NCBI GenBank assembly: GCA_947385505.1
Contig: CANDLP010000006.1
Span: 1 to 20,049 of the forward strand
Source of the DNA: an uncultured Clostridia bacterium
GTDB taxonomy: Bacteria; Bacillota; Clostridia; Oscillospirales; Ruminococcaceae
Reading direction: 5' to 3'
Length of the DNA: 20,049 nucleotides
Positions 11,669-20,003 of this stretch are shown here, in pieces. The notes beneath the pieces were generated by a model. The model was not told the DNA's origin. It was given only the letters and a program-made list of their open reading frames with translations, and did not search any database. A program made the position numbers and the translations under genes. Each line of letters opens with the position of its first letter. Within the stretch, counting starts at the first letter, position 1.

Positions 11669-12739
11669 TTATTTAAACGACTCCGAAATTAAATCCCCTT
11701 CGCTAAGTCCGGCCGTAATAACCGTATACCCGTCAATGGTCCCACCTGTAACAACAGGAGTTTGTATCCTGTCTCCGCCCTTTATCAAATAAACATAAGC
11801 GTTTTCCCTGTTTGAAACCGCCCCCATAGGCACGGCGAGAACATTATTCAGCTCCCTTACGGTATAATCAACGGTAGCCCACCCCGCAACCACAGCGTTG
11901 GGCGTTTCTTCCAGCATTTTTTCCAAAACATCCGGCTCAAATCCGATAATAACGTTTTTACTGCTGTCCGCTGCCGCAGGACCGGTCTTAGGAGCTTCAA
12001 ACAACATATTTTCCTTGGAATATTTTAAGTCGAACTTATATGATCCGCTGTTGGGTACGCTTACTATTTTACCTTCATAAGTGTTTCCCGTTAAAGTTAC
12101 CGACACCTTTGCACCCAATCTGTACTTGTCCGCTTCCTCTTTTTTTGACGGGGCGCCTATATAGGCGTAGATTTCGTCGGGATGAGCAATGGAACATATA
12201 TATGCGCCTTCTTCCAGTTCCTCTCCCGCCGTCAGCGGAGCCGCGTCGGAAACCACGCAGTCGTAAGGCGCTCTTATGGTGTAACAGTCTATCTGATATT
12301 GTATTGAATCCAACACAGCTTTTTGATATTCGTATTCAAGCCTTGCCGCTTCGGTACCCGAAGCAAGGCTTTCTTCATACGCCGCCTGTGTCAGTATCTC
12401 CTGTCTGCGGAAGGTGTAGTCAAGCGCGGAACTGTCCAGCACCGCTATAACGTCCCCCTCCTTAAGCTCCTGAAGTCTTGACAGATTATAGCTGATCAAA
12501 TTCCCTCCCGCGGGAGTATACAAGGAATCCGACAGGGCATAACCCAAAGCGGCTCCCGTTTTTTCTCCTGAGGAAAGATCCATTCTTTTGACCTCATAGG
12601 TTTTGTAATCCTCATGCTGTGCGCCGTCATAGATAGGAATCTCAATTTCATCTTCAAGCCCGCCGGCACAGCCTGACGAAAATATAAGACCAAACGTCAG
12701 CAAAGCCGCCGTTATTGTTTTGTTACACCTTTTTTTCAT
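11669..12739 (-). CDS. Lipoprotein membrane fusion protein (HlyD/RND-type periplasmic adaptor family)
   Basis: This is a predicted extracytoplasmic adaptor anchored by lipid to the outer face of the membrane. Such proteins in Gram-positive bacteria work with MacB-like ABC exporters or similar pumps. The 356-residue product starts with a lipoprotein signal, a basic stretch MKKRCNK followed by a hydrophobic core and SSGC with the lipidated Cys at 24. A short alpha-hairpin (about residues 100-145) is followed by a lipoyl/barrel half (TIRAPYDCVVSDAAPLTAGE) and a C-terminal beta-barrel with NNVLAVPMGAVSNRENAYVY. The ATG at 12739 is chosen because it starts the signal peptide; AAAGGA lies 12 bases upstream, rather far. 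A longer open frame back to 12772 would run into the fold-back repeat and hide the signal. No ABC or RND partner gene is in the window. Confidence 0.85.
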   Translation of the reverse strand: MKKRCNKTITAALLTFGLIFSSGCAGGLEDEIEIPIYDGAQHEDYKTYEVKRMDLSSGEKTGAALGYALSDSLYTPAGGNLISYNLSRLQELKEGDVIAVLDSSALDYTFRRQEILTQAAYEESLASGTEAARLEYEYQKAVLDSIQYQIDCYTIRAPYDCVVSDAAPLTAGEELEEGAYICSIAHPDEIYAYIGAPSKKEEADKYRLGAKVSVTLTGNTYEGKIVSVPNSGSYKFDLKYSKENMLFEAPKTGPAAADSSKNVIIGFEPDVLEKMLEETPNAVVAGWATVDYTVRELNNVLAVPMGAVSNRENAYVYLIKGGDRIQTPVVTGGTIDGYTVITAGLSEGDLISESFK

Positions 12740-12770
12740 CTTAAAGTACAATCCTTTCGGAAGCGGTTCC

Positions 12771-12832
12771 AAAACCCGTCTTCACGGAAATTATCCGAAA
12801 ATCCGCGCCCAAATCCTGTGAAGGCAGGTTCT
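12771..12832. mobile_element. Internally deleted copy of the fold-back element
   Basis: Positions 12794-12832 match the right end of the element at 711-872 (834-872) with 7 differences in 39, and the left edge AAAACCCGTCTTCAC (12771-12785) matches its left end with two differences. The middle 100 bp are missing. The arms still form a hairpin in RNA (AACCTGCCTTCACAGG against CCGTGAAGACGGGTT on the minus strand). It fills most of the 101-bp gap between the epimerase stop and the membrane fusion protein start. Confidence 0.7.
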
Positions 12833-12840
12833 TACAACTG

Positions 12841-14028
12841 TTAAAGCCTTGCGATAACTTCGAGGCACATTCTGCCGTTGTGATAGGGACATTTCCATGG
12901 ATCTGCGGCAGGCTTAAAGGTTGCGGGAGCTCCGTTTTCGTCCACTTGCGAATACCACTCTCCGCCTTCCCGCTTATCTATAATTTTTTCCTTGATATAA
13001 TTCCAAACTGAAAGTGAAATGTCTTTGTATTCCGATATATTGTATCTTTCGTAAGCGTTCAGGAAGCCTACCACGCTTTCCGCCTGTACCCACCAGATAC
13101 GCCATGTGTTGATTTTGTCGTTTTCCCGTTCGTTCAGTATCGAACCGTCCCTATATGCTGTTTTGGCTATATTTTGAACGATTTTCCGATTCATTTCCGA
13201 GATGTTTTTCTTAAGCTCCTCAAAACCCTCTATATATTTTTCGCCTATATCGCCGCTTATAACGCCGCAGGCTCTGTCCAACAGCCATGTGGCTTCTATA
13301 TCATGACCGTACGAATGTATATCGCCGATCACATTCATTTCCTTATCAAAGAAAACCAACAGCTTGGAGCCTTCCTTATCGTAGATTTTATCATATGTAA
13401 GCTTTAACTGGAAAATCAGCCTTTCAAGCGCCTTTTCGTTTTTGGATACCCTGTATAATTCGGTATAGGCTTCGATAAGGTGCAAAACCGTATTCATGGT
13501 TTTATCCGCCATCAATCCGTTTTCGGAAAGAGCGTCGTTTTCGATAAGCTCAAACTCTCTGCTCTGCGCTTCCAGATACGCCACGCTGTCAACACACTTT
13601 TTTTCAACCGTTTCAAATACGCCAAGCGCCAATTCAAGCGCTTCCTGATCTCCGGAGGCGTTGTAATAGCTTGACATTGCATAAATGAAAAACGCCTGAC
13701 AATAGGTGTGCTTCATTGAATCGTTAACCGAACCGTCGGCGTTTGTCATCCAGTAAACACCGCCGTATTCTCTGTCGACACAGTGCTCTTTCATAAAATC
13801 AAAGCAGTGCTTCGCCTTTTCAAGATACTCCTTTTTTTTGAGCGCAAGGTAACAATTTGAATAAAACCAAAGAATTCGCGAATGAAGTATAACGCCTTTG
13901 GGCGCATTCTTGTCTACCTTAAGATCGTAGCTTTCAAAGCCGTAAAAACCTCCCCTTTCATAGTCGCAAAGTGCGTCCCAGAAGGGAATAATGTGGTTTT
14001 CAAGCTCCTTTTGTATTTCCTCTTTCAT
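12841..14028 (-). CDS. Cellobiose 2-epimerase (AGE family)
   Basis: This enzyme converts the reducing-end glucose of beta-1,4 disaccharides such as cellobiose to mannose and back (EC 5.1.3.11). It acts in the cytoplasm in beta-mannan or cello-oligosaccharide use. The 395-residue product has the (alpha/alpha)6-barrel pattern of N-acylglucosamine 2-epimerases. It carries the signatures of cellobiose epimerases: HSRILWFYS (49-57), GGVYWM (89-94), ALSENGLMADKTMN (166-179), GDIHSYGHDIEATWLLDRAC (235-254), IWWVQAE (311-317) and WKCPYHNGRMC (378-388). H183, H242 and H383 sit at the three conserved active-site histidine positions. From memory it resembles the Ruminococcus albus enzyme along its whole length. 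The ATG at 14028 has AAGGAG five bases upstream; the longer frame from a TTG at 14052 overlaps the upstream gene and is unlikely. It starts 16 bp after the DUF1015 gene, so the two are probably cotranscribed. Confidence 0.92.
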   Translation of the reverse strand: MKEEIQKELENHIIPFWDALCDYERGGFYGFESYDLKVDKNAPKGVILHSRILWFYSNCYLALKKKEYLEKAKHCFDFMKEHCVDREYGGVYWMTNADGSVNDSMKHTYCQAFFIYAMSSYYNASGDQEALELALGVFETVEKKCVDSVAYLEAQSREFELIENDALSENGLMADKTMNTVLHLIEAYTELYRVSKNEKALERLIFQLKLTYDKIYDKEGSKLLVFFDKEMNVIGDIHSYGHDIEATWLLDRACGVISGDIGEKYIEGFEELKKNISEMNRKIVQNIAKTAYRDGSILNERENDKINTWRIWWVQAESVVGFLNAYERYNISEYKDISLSVWNYIKEKIIDKREGGEWYSQVDENGAPATFKPAADPWKCPYHNGRMCLEVIARL

Positions 14029-14044
14029 ATACGCTCCTTGAAAT

Positions 14045-15334
14045 TCAGTCAAAAATCTTGTTCATAACAAGTCCTGTGGTAAGCTTAGGGTAAAAATAGG
14101 TGGATTTCTGCGGCATTTTTTCTCCCGCCGCCGCCACGGCTCTGATTTCGCTTACTCTTGTGGGATTAAGAAGGAAGCAGCAGTTTGCTCTTTGCCCGTC
14201 CACTTCGGACAGCGCTTCGTCGGCGTTTCTGGTGTAGGTAAGATTTATCTGTTTAGCCATATTTTCTTTGTCGATTCCGAAAATACGCTCTAAAACCAAA
14301 GTATGAAGAACGCTTACGTCCAGATTCCTTAAGGCTTCGCTTTTGCTTGGGAGCAATTTATCCATAACCGAGCTGTCCTTCAGCTTAAGCAGCGTGTAAT
14401 TATTGTCTCCGGTAAACATTACGAAGGCCTTTTCTCCGTTTTTATAGGCTTCCTCAAGTCCGATTTCGCCTTTTTCCCTGTTAAGATAGGGAGTGATTTC
14501 AAAATACTCGGCGCACTTTTCACAAACGCCGTTATAATCAAAGCTTTGAAGTCCGCGCACTATCCTGTGTGTGGGGAAAACCACCAAACCGCTGTTTTCC
14601 ATATTGACCAGCATCATTGTCACATAATCGCTGGTGCCGCTTTCGTTAAGGTTGTCCCTGACATAATTTTTATAGTTGAGGGCAGTTTCATAACGATGAT
14701 GTCCGTCGGCAATATAAAGCTTTTTATCCGCCATTTTTTCGGAAAGGCATTTTATAGTATCGGGGTCGTCGATTATCCACATACGGTGAGTCACGTTGTC
14801 ATCATCGGTGAATTCGCTGTCGGGTGCGGATTCCGAGGCTTTTTCTATAATAGAGAAAACCGAATTGTCCTCGTCGTTGTATAAGGAATATATCTGGCTG
14901 AAATTACAGCCCGTTGCTTTCATAAGGTTAAAGCGGTCGGCTTTCGCCTTGGACAAGGTTTCCTCATGAGGAAGAATTATCCCTTTTTCAAACGGTTCCG
15001 CTTTTACCAAAGAAACGAAGCCCTTTACGCTGTGGTTTTTTCCCATTGCGGAAAAGGCCATTTCATAAACATATACGCCTTCTTTTTCGTCCTGCCTCAA
15101 TATTCCCTCGTTAAGCCAATTTCGGAGAAATGCTGACGCTTTGCGGTAAGGCGCGGTATCCTCGCTTGCTTCAAGGGCGGGAAGCTCCAGTCTTATAATG
15201 TTGTATTCGTTTTTTTCGATAAGCCTTTGTCTCTGCTCCCCGTTTACAATATCATAGGGGGGACAGCAAAGCTTTTTTATTTCCCCTGCCTTTTCGGTAT
15301 AGCGCAAGCCTTTGAATGGTTTTATTTCCGCCAT
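14045..15334 (-). CDS. DUF1015 family protein
   Basis: This 429-residue cytoplasmic protein belongs to the widespread DUF1015 family, which has no established biochemical function. Recognition rests on the N-terminus (MAEIKPFKGLRYTEKAGE), the nearby CCPPYDIV, RLELP, ILPHEETLSKAKADR at about 118, and the family hallmark ADGHHRYETALNY at about 209. No signal peptide or membrane helix is seen. The ATG at 15334 has AAAGGA eight bases upstream. The 195 bp before it hold no convincing promoter or terminator, so transcription from the secA side is possible. Elsewhere the family often lies near serine biosynthesis genes; here it does not. Its tight spacing to the epimerase gene suggests coexpression but not a shared pathway. 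Confidence 0.88.
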   Translation of the reverse strand: MAEIKPFKGLRYTEKAGEIKKLCCPPYDIVNGEQRQRLIEKNEYNIIRLELPALEASEDTAPYRKASAFLRNWLNEGILRQDEKEGVYVYEMAFSAMGKNHSVKGFVSLVKAEPFEKGIILPHEETLSKAKADRFNLMKATGCNFSQIYSLYNDEDNSVFSIIEKASESAPDSEFTDDDNVTHRMWIIDDPDTIKCLSEKMADKKLYIADGHHRYETALNYKNYVRDNLNESGTSDYVTMMLVNMENSGLVVFPTHRIVRGLQSFDYNGVCEKCAEYFEITPYLNREKGEIGLEEAYKNGEKAFVMFTGDNNYTLLKLKDSSVMDKLLPSKSEALRNLDVSVLHTLVLERIFGIDKENMAKQINLTYTRNADEALSEVDGQRANCCFLLNPTRVSEIRAVAAAGEKMPQKSTYFYPKLTTGLVMNKIFD

Positions 15335-15529
15335 TTATTATATCCTTTCTTTATATCCTTCGTTAATGAACACGCTTTATTACAAAAAGGAAGCGGATTC
15401 TCCACAGTCGCACCGTTCGGCCGCCCTGCGCAAAAAACAAAATCCCCTTCCTTTATCTGTCCGTCCCGATTACGCGCTCACAGTTTGTTTTATACGGTTG
15501 GCGCAAATTGCGGTCTTTTCTTGTTTTCC

Positions 15530-16627
15530 TTAATCCTCGCCGTCAAGCTCCGAATTTTTCTCGGAATCACCAATATTTTCCAGCAGTTCAATAAGCTCCT
15601 TTTCAGGAGTCAATTTATCTCCGTTTCTCTCATCGCCTCCGCCGCTAAGGGTTCCGTTGATTATTCCCGCGGCGGCAAGGTTGGATTTTATAAGCTCTAT
15701 TATCTTATTTATATCCTCTTGGGGCTTGCGGTCAAGTATAAAGCGGCTGTAATCGGCATAAGCCTGTTTGTTTTTAAGATGCTCCAAAAACTCTCTTACT
15801 CTTTCGGGATCGTCGCCTGAAATAGCAAAAACGGCATATCTTATAAATGATTCCAGATCGTCCGCCGCCGTCATAACCGCGCTGTCGTCGTCAAACAGCG
15901 TTTTCCATTCGCCGTCGGCTGTAGTTCTCTCATACTTGTAAGCGCCCAGCACCTCGCCGCTTTCGGGGTCGATCCAGAATAGGTCGGTTTTATCGGAAAC
16001 GGCGTTTTGCCCGTACTTGTCAATTTGCCCCAATAAAGCGTCTTCGAGAGACCCGCCCTCGGATACGACCCGAAGTATTTCCTCCATCAGCAAAGGAAGC
16101 TCTCCCGCTCCCACCGGTACGCGAAGCGAAGAGGTATCTCCTTCAAATATATTTAAATTGCTGTGGCACCTTGCTATATAATCGTCATGGGATAAATTTT
16201 CCTTTTCGGTTTCGCTTATGGCATAGAGGTTAGCGGCGGAGGGGGCGTACATATCAGCGAATTCCGCTTCCTTTGCTTTTTCTTCCGCAAATGAGAAGGA
16301 AGCGGCTTTTTCTATATCCGAATAAAATTCTTCCGCGTCCGCAATTTCGGGTTCATCGGAGATATCCTCAAACTCGTCCTTTACTTCGGGAGGATTTTGC
16401 GTATTGGCTATATCGGTTATATTAAGCCCCAATATGGTGTCATAAGAACGTTGATAAAGACCCATTGCGGCGTCAAGCCCTTCCGGACCCCCGAATAATT
16501 TTTCCGCTCCGTTGGTAAAAAGGTACATAGCGAAGGTGTCGCTGCTGCCTGCGGGGCCTATGGCTCCGCTCAGATCAAGAATCCCCGCGCCGGAGTATGA
16601 GCTTACGGATTGTACAAGTGTATCCAT
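15530..16627 (-). CDS. Acidic protein of unknown function, downstream of secA
   Basis: I do not recognise this 365-residue protein. It has no signal peptide or transmembrane segment. The N-terminal 60 residues are Gly/Ser/Ala-rich and mildly hydrophobic (SGAGILDLSGAIGPAGSSDT, then AMYLFTNGAEKLFG). A very acidic linker follows (about 80-125, with EDISDEPEIADAEEFYSDIE). A folded-looking C-terminal part contains DLFWIDPESGEVLGAYKYER and helical stretches such as YADYSRFILDRKPQEDINKI. The C-terminus is again acidic. The start is the ATG at 16627, because GAGAGGT lies seven bases upstream; an earlier in-frame ATG at 16642 has no ribosome binding site and would put that site inside the gene. It begins 58 bp after the secA stop with no terminator between, so it is probably cotranscribed with secA. 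Confidence 0.8.
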   Translation of the reverse strand: MDTLVQSVSSYSGAGILDLSGAIGPAGSSDTFAMYLFTNGAEKLFGGPEGLDAAMGLYQRSYDTILGLNITDIANTQNPPEVKDEFEDISDEPEIADAEEFYSDIEKAASFSFAEEKAKEAEFADMYAPSAANLYAISETEKENLSHDDYIARCHSNLNIFEGDTSSLRVPVGAGELPLLMEEILRVVSEGGSLEDALLGQIDKYGQNAVSDKTDLFWIDPESGEVLGAYKYERTTADGEWKTLFDDDSAVMTAADDLESFIRYAVFAISGDDPERVREFLEHLKNKQAYADYSRFILDRKPQEDINKIIELIKSNLAAAGIINGTLSGGGDERNGDKLTPEKELIELLENIGDSEKNSELDGED

Positions 16628-16685
16628 TAAAATACCTCTCATATATTAAAATCAAGAAAATAAAAATCTGTTTTCACAATATTTT

Positions 16686-19413
16686 TTATTCGTCTGCTCC
16701 GCAGCACTTTTTATATTTCTTTCCGCTTCCGCAGGGACAGGGATCGTTCCTTCCCACCTTTTTCGTATCGGAAGCCTTAACCGGCGCGGCGGGAGATGCA
16801 GGCGCGGCGGGGGCGGGCTTAAGCGCCTGCTGTCTCTGAGGCGGCTCTTCTCTGCGTACCTTTACGGTAAGGATCATTCTTACCGTATCCTCGCGGATTG
16901 AAGCAATCATATCGTCAAACATCGCGAAGCCTTCGAGCCTGTATTCAACCACAGGATCCTTTTGTCCCATAGAGCGCAGATAAATCCCCTGTTTCAGATC
17001 GTCCATGGCGTCAATATGATTCATCCACTTCATATTCACGTTTTGCAGGAGCACTACGCGCTCGATTTCTCTCATAATGTTTGGCGTGATCTCCTGCTCC
17101 TTGGCTTCGTAAAGCTCCATGATCTTTTTCTGGAGATACTCCTCCACCTGAGATTTTTCAAGATCTTCTCTTTCGCTCTTTGTATACCTGAGGTCTTCGG
17201 GAGTTGTAACAAAGCCCATAAGACTGTCGCGAAGCCCTTCTATATTCCAATCTTCGGGAAGATCGCCCTGACAGAACTGATCTACCGTTTCGGTGATATA
17301 TTCTTTCATCATGGTCTTTATACTGTCGCTTACATCCTCGCCGTTAAGCACCTTTGCGCGCTGAGTATAAATTGTGGCTCTCTGCTGAGACATAACGTCA
17401 TCGAAATCCAGAACGTTTTTGCGTATCGAGTAGTTTCTTCCCTCTATCTTCCTTTGAGATGATTCGATGGTTCTGGTGAGCACTTTGTTTTCAATGGGCA
17501 TATCCTCGTCTATGCGAAGGGTTTCCATCATAGCCTGTATGCGGTCGCCGCCGAATATTCTCATAAGGTCGTCTTCCATTGAAATAAAGAAGCAACTTTC
17601 GCCGGGGTCGCCCTGACGTCCCGCACGGCCTCTGAGCTGGTTGTCGATACGTCTTGATTCGTGGCGCTCGGTGCCTAAGATATAGAGACCGCCCGCTTTT
17701 CTTACTTCCTCCGCTTCGGGGGCGATTTCCTCCTTGAATTTATCGTTAAGCTCTTTAAAAAGCCGTCTCGCTTCGATTATATTCTCGTCGTCGGTTTCCG
17801 AGAAGCCTGTGGCTTCGTTTATAAGCTCGTCGTCTATCTCCATTTTGCGCATTTTAGCTTTGGCTAAATATTCCGGGTTGCCGCCTAACATAATATCGGT
17901 ACCGCGTCCCGCCATATTGGTGGCAATGGTGACCGCGCCTTTTTTACCCGCCTGCGCTACTATTTCCGCTTCCCGCTCATGATTCTTGGCGTTTAAAACT
18001 TCGTGCTTTATGCCTGTTCTTTTAAGCATTTTCGACAAAAGCTCGGATTTTTCGATGGAGATCGTACCCACAAGTACGGGCTGCCCCTTTTCGTGACAGG
18101 CTTTTATCTGCTCTATAACGGCTTTGAATTTTCCGTTCTCGGTTTTATACACCTGATCCTGGTGATCCTCTCTTATAACGGGCTTATTGGTGGGCACCTC
18201 TATAACGTCCAGCTTATAAATGCCCCTGAATTCGTCCTCTTCCGTCATGGCCGTACCCGTCATGCCCGAAAGCTTCTCGTAAAGGCGGAAGAAATTCTGG
18301 AAGGTGATTGTTGCAAGCGTCTTGCTTTCGTTTTTAACCTTTACCCCTTCCTTGGCTTCAATCGCCTGGTGCAGGCCTTCGTTGAAGCGTCTTCCGAACA
18401 TAAGACGGCCCGTGAACTCGTCGACTATGATTATTTCCCCGTCTTTTACCACATAATCCACGTCAAGGTGCATTATTCCGTGAGCCTTTATAGCCTGATT
18501 TATATGATGGAGCAATGTCAGGTTGTCGGAATCCATAAGGTTCTCTATGCCGAAATGCTGTTCGGCCTTTTTTACGCCGTGGAAGAAGAGTGGCGCTTTT
18601 GGCTTTTTCGTCAATAAGATAATCCCCGTCGTAATCGTCCTGATTTTCTTTTGAGTCGGTTTCCACCATTCTATAAGGCTTTAAGGAAGCGGCGAACCTG
18701 TCGGCTTTTTCATAAAGATCGGTGGATTTATCTCCGGGACCTGAAATAATCAGGGGGGTTCTCGCTTCGTCTATGAGAATTGAGTCCACCTCGTCCACAA
18801 TGGCAAAGTTATGTTCTCTTTGTACAAGATCCTGCTTTCTCATCACCATGTTGTCGCGGAGGTAGTCGAAGCCGAATTCGTTGTTTGTACCGTAGGTTAT
18901 ATCGCTGTTATAAGCCTTTCTGCGCTGGTCGTTGCTTTTGCCGTGTACTATAAGCCCTACGGTAAGACCCAGAAATCTGTGTACGCGGCCTATCTGTTCG
19001 CTGTCGCGCTTGGCGAGATAGTCGTTTACGGTGACTACATGAACGCCTTTTCCCGTAAGGGCGTTAAGGTAGGAGGGCAACGCGGCGACAAAGGTTTTGC
19101 CTTCGCCTGTTTTCATTTCGGCAATGCGCCCCTGATGAAGCACTATGCCGCCAAGTATCTGTACGGGGTAGGGCTTTATGGCGATAACCCTCCACATAGC
19201 CTCTCTGCAAACCGCAAAGGCGTCGGGGAGAATATCGTCCAGAGTTTCTCCCGCGGCAAGTCTTTCTTTCAAAACTGCGGTCTGACCCTGAAGCTCCTTA
19301 TCGCTCATTGCGGCGTACTTAGGCTCCAGATCCAGGGTCGCCTGTTTTTTTGCTTCTATTCTTTTAAGCTCTTTTTCGGAATAGCTTCCGAAAATTTTAT
19401 CCATCAAGCCCAT
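16686..19413 (-). CDS. secA: Preprotein translocase ATPase SecA, with a frameshift
   Basis: SecA is the motor that drives proteins through SecYEG. Two overlapping frames together give about 909 residues. The N-terminal frame (19413 to about 18590) holds [20 protein letters not shown], Walker A MKTGEGKT at 100-107, [16 protein letters not shown], and Walker [21 protein letters not shown] at 207-226. The C-terminal frame (about 18578 to 16686) holds the rest of the motor, including [49 protein letters not shown], and the zinc-binding SEC-C tail [20 protein letters not shown]. The shift lies at 18579-18591, between SATL and GVKKAEQ. Seven bases stand where family spacing predicts nine, so two bases seem lost. 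The ATG at 19413 has AAGGAAGGAAAAG before it. The C-terminal frame has no proper start of its own. Either an assembly error or a real mutation is possible; an essential gene favours error. Confidence 0.93.
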
Positions 19414-19497
19414 TGTCTTTTCCTTCCTTTTGTTTCGGGTCTTTTGTTTTTTATTTATTTTTATTGATATGTAGGTAGTAGGTAAATATACTGTTTT

Positions 19498-19526
19498 ATT
19501 ATACACCCTTTTTTAAAAAAAGTCAA
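19498..19526 (-). promoter_or_regulatory. Sigma-A promoter of secA
   Basis: On the minus strand TTGACT (19526-19521) and TATAAT (19503-19498) are separated by 17 bp. The expected start leaves a leader of about 78 nt before the ATG at 19413. Confidence 0.85.
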
Positions 19527-19579
19527 ATGCCCGGAGCCGATTTTTAACATTTTTTTAAATTATCGGTTGACAAAATATC

Positions 19580-19608
19580 TTGACACCGCTCCAAAACATA
19601 TGTATAAT
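19580..19608 (+). promoter_or_regulatory. Consensus sigma-A promoter of the AAA ATPase gene
   Basis: TTGACA (19580-19585), a 17-bp spacer and TATAAT (19603-19608) match the consensus at every position. A second TTGACA at 19567-19572 lies directly upstream and has no matching -10. The start codon at 19708 is about 100 bp from the -10. Confidence 0.88.
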
Positions 19609-19707
19609 CATATATATAATATTTTTTGCAGAAAAAATGAATAAACGTTTTTATTACCGCGCTTGCGTTTTCAAAAAACTTTCTTAAAAGGAAGGAATTG
19701 TCCCTTA

Positions 19708-20003
19708 ATGACTGTAAAATATATAGAAAGCGTAAAATTTACGGGCAAGCTTTCCGAAAATACCTACCTGTCCGAAATCCCCGCCATAAAATGGCTGTTC
19801 AAGAAAAAAGAACTGAATTTCAGCTCCGATATCACCTTCTTTGCGGGCGAAAACGGAACCGGAAAATCCACTCTCCTCGAAGCCGTCGCTTTGGCGGCGG
19901 GGTTCAATCCCGAAGGAGGCTCCCGAAATTTCAGCTTTTCCACCCGCGACACTCATTCCGAGCTATACCGCCACATCACTCTTTCCCGCGGTTATATCAG
20001 ACC
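19708..20003 (+). CDS. AAA family ATPase, COG3910-like, 5' part only
   Basis: This is the N-terminal part (about 98 residues) of a predicted ATPase with an ABC/SMC-like nucleotide-binding fold. It reads MTVKYIESVKFTGKLSE, then SEIPAIKWLFKKKELNF, the Walker A motif GENGTGKST at about 49-57 followed by LLEAVALAAGFNPEGG, then SRNFSFSTRDTHSELYRHIT. This succession, with FNPEGGSRNF and STRDTHSELYR, is typical of the stand-alone COG3910 predicted ATPases, whose function is not established. The ATG at 19708 follows GGAAGGA, which ends 11 bases upstream, and a perfect promoter. Real sequence ends near 20003 where adapter begins, so Walker B and the signature motif are missing from the assembly and not necessarily from the gene. 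Confidence 0.82.

Noticed and set aside
12740..12772. Extended N-terminus of the membrane fusion lipoprotein
   Set aside because: It would begin at the edge of the fold-back repeat and place eleven residues before an otherwise normal lipoprotein signal peptide.
14029..14052. Epimerase start at TTG 14052
   Set aside because: It overlaps the end of the DUF1015 gene, and the AAGGAG used by ATG 14028 would lie inside it.
15335..15529. Possible extra gene or promoter between the acidic protein and DUF1015
   Set aside because: No open frame with a ribosome binding site and no -35/-10 pair with good spacing could be found.
18566..18580. Programmed ribosomal frameshift at the A6 run in secA
   Set aside because: The shift needed is +1 (or -2), the site is not a standard -1 heptamer in the incoming frame, no stimulatory structure is obvious, and family spacing indicates two lost bases.
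18590..18614. Independent start of a truncated SecA at TTG 18614
   Set aside because: The first twelve residues of that frame are out-of-frame SecA sequence with no ribosome binding site.
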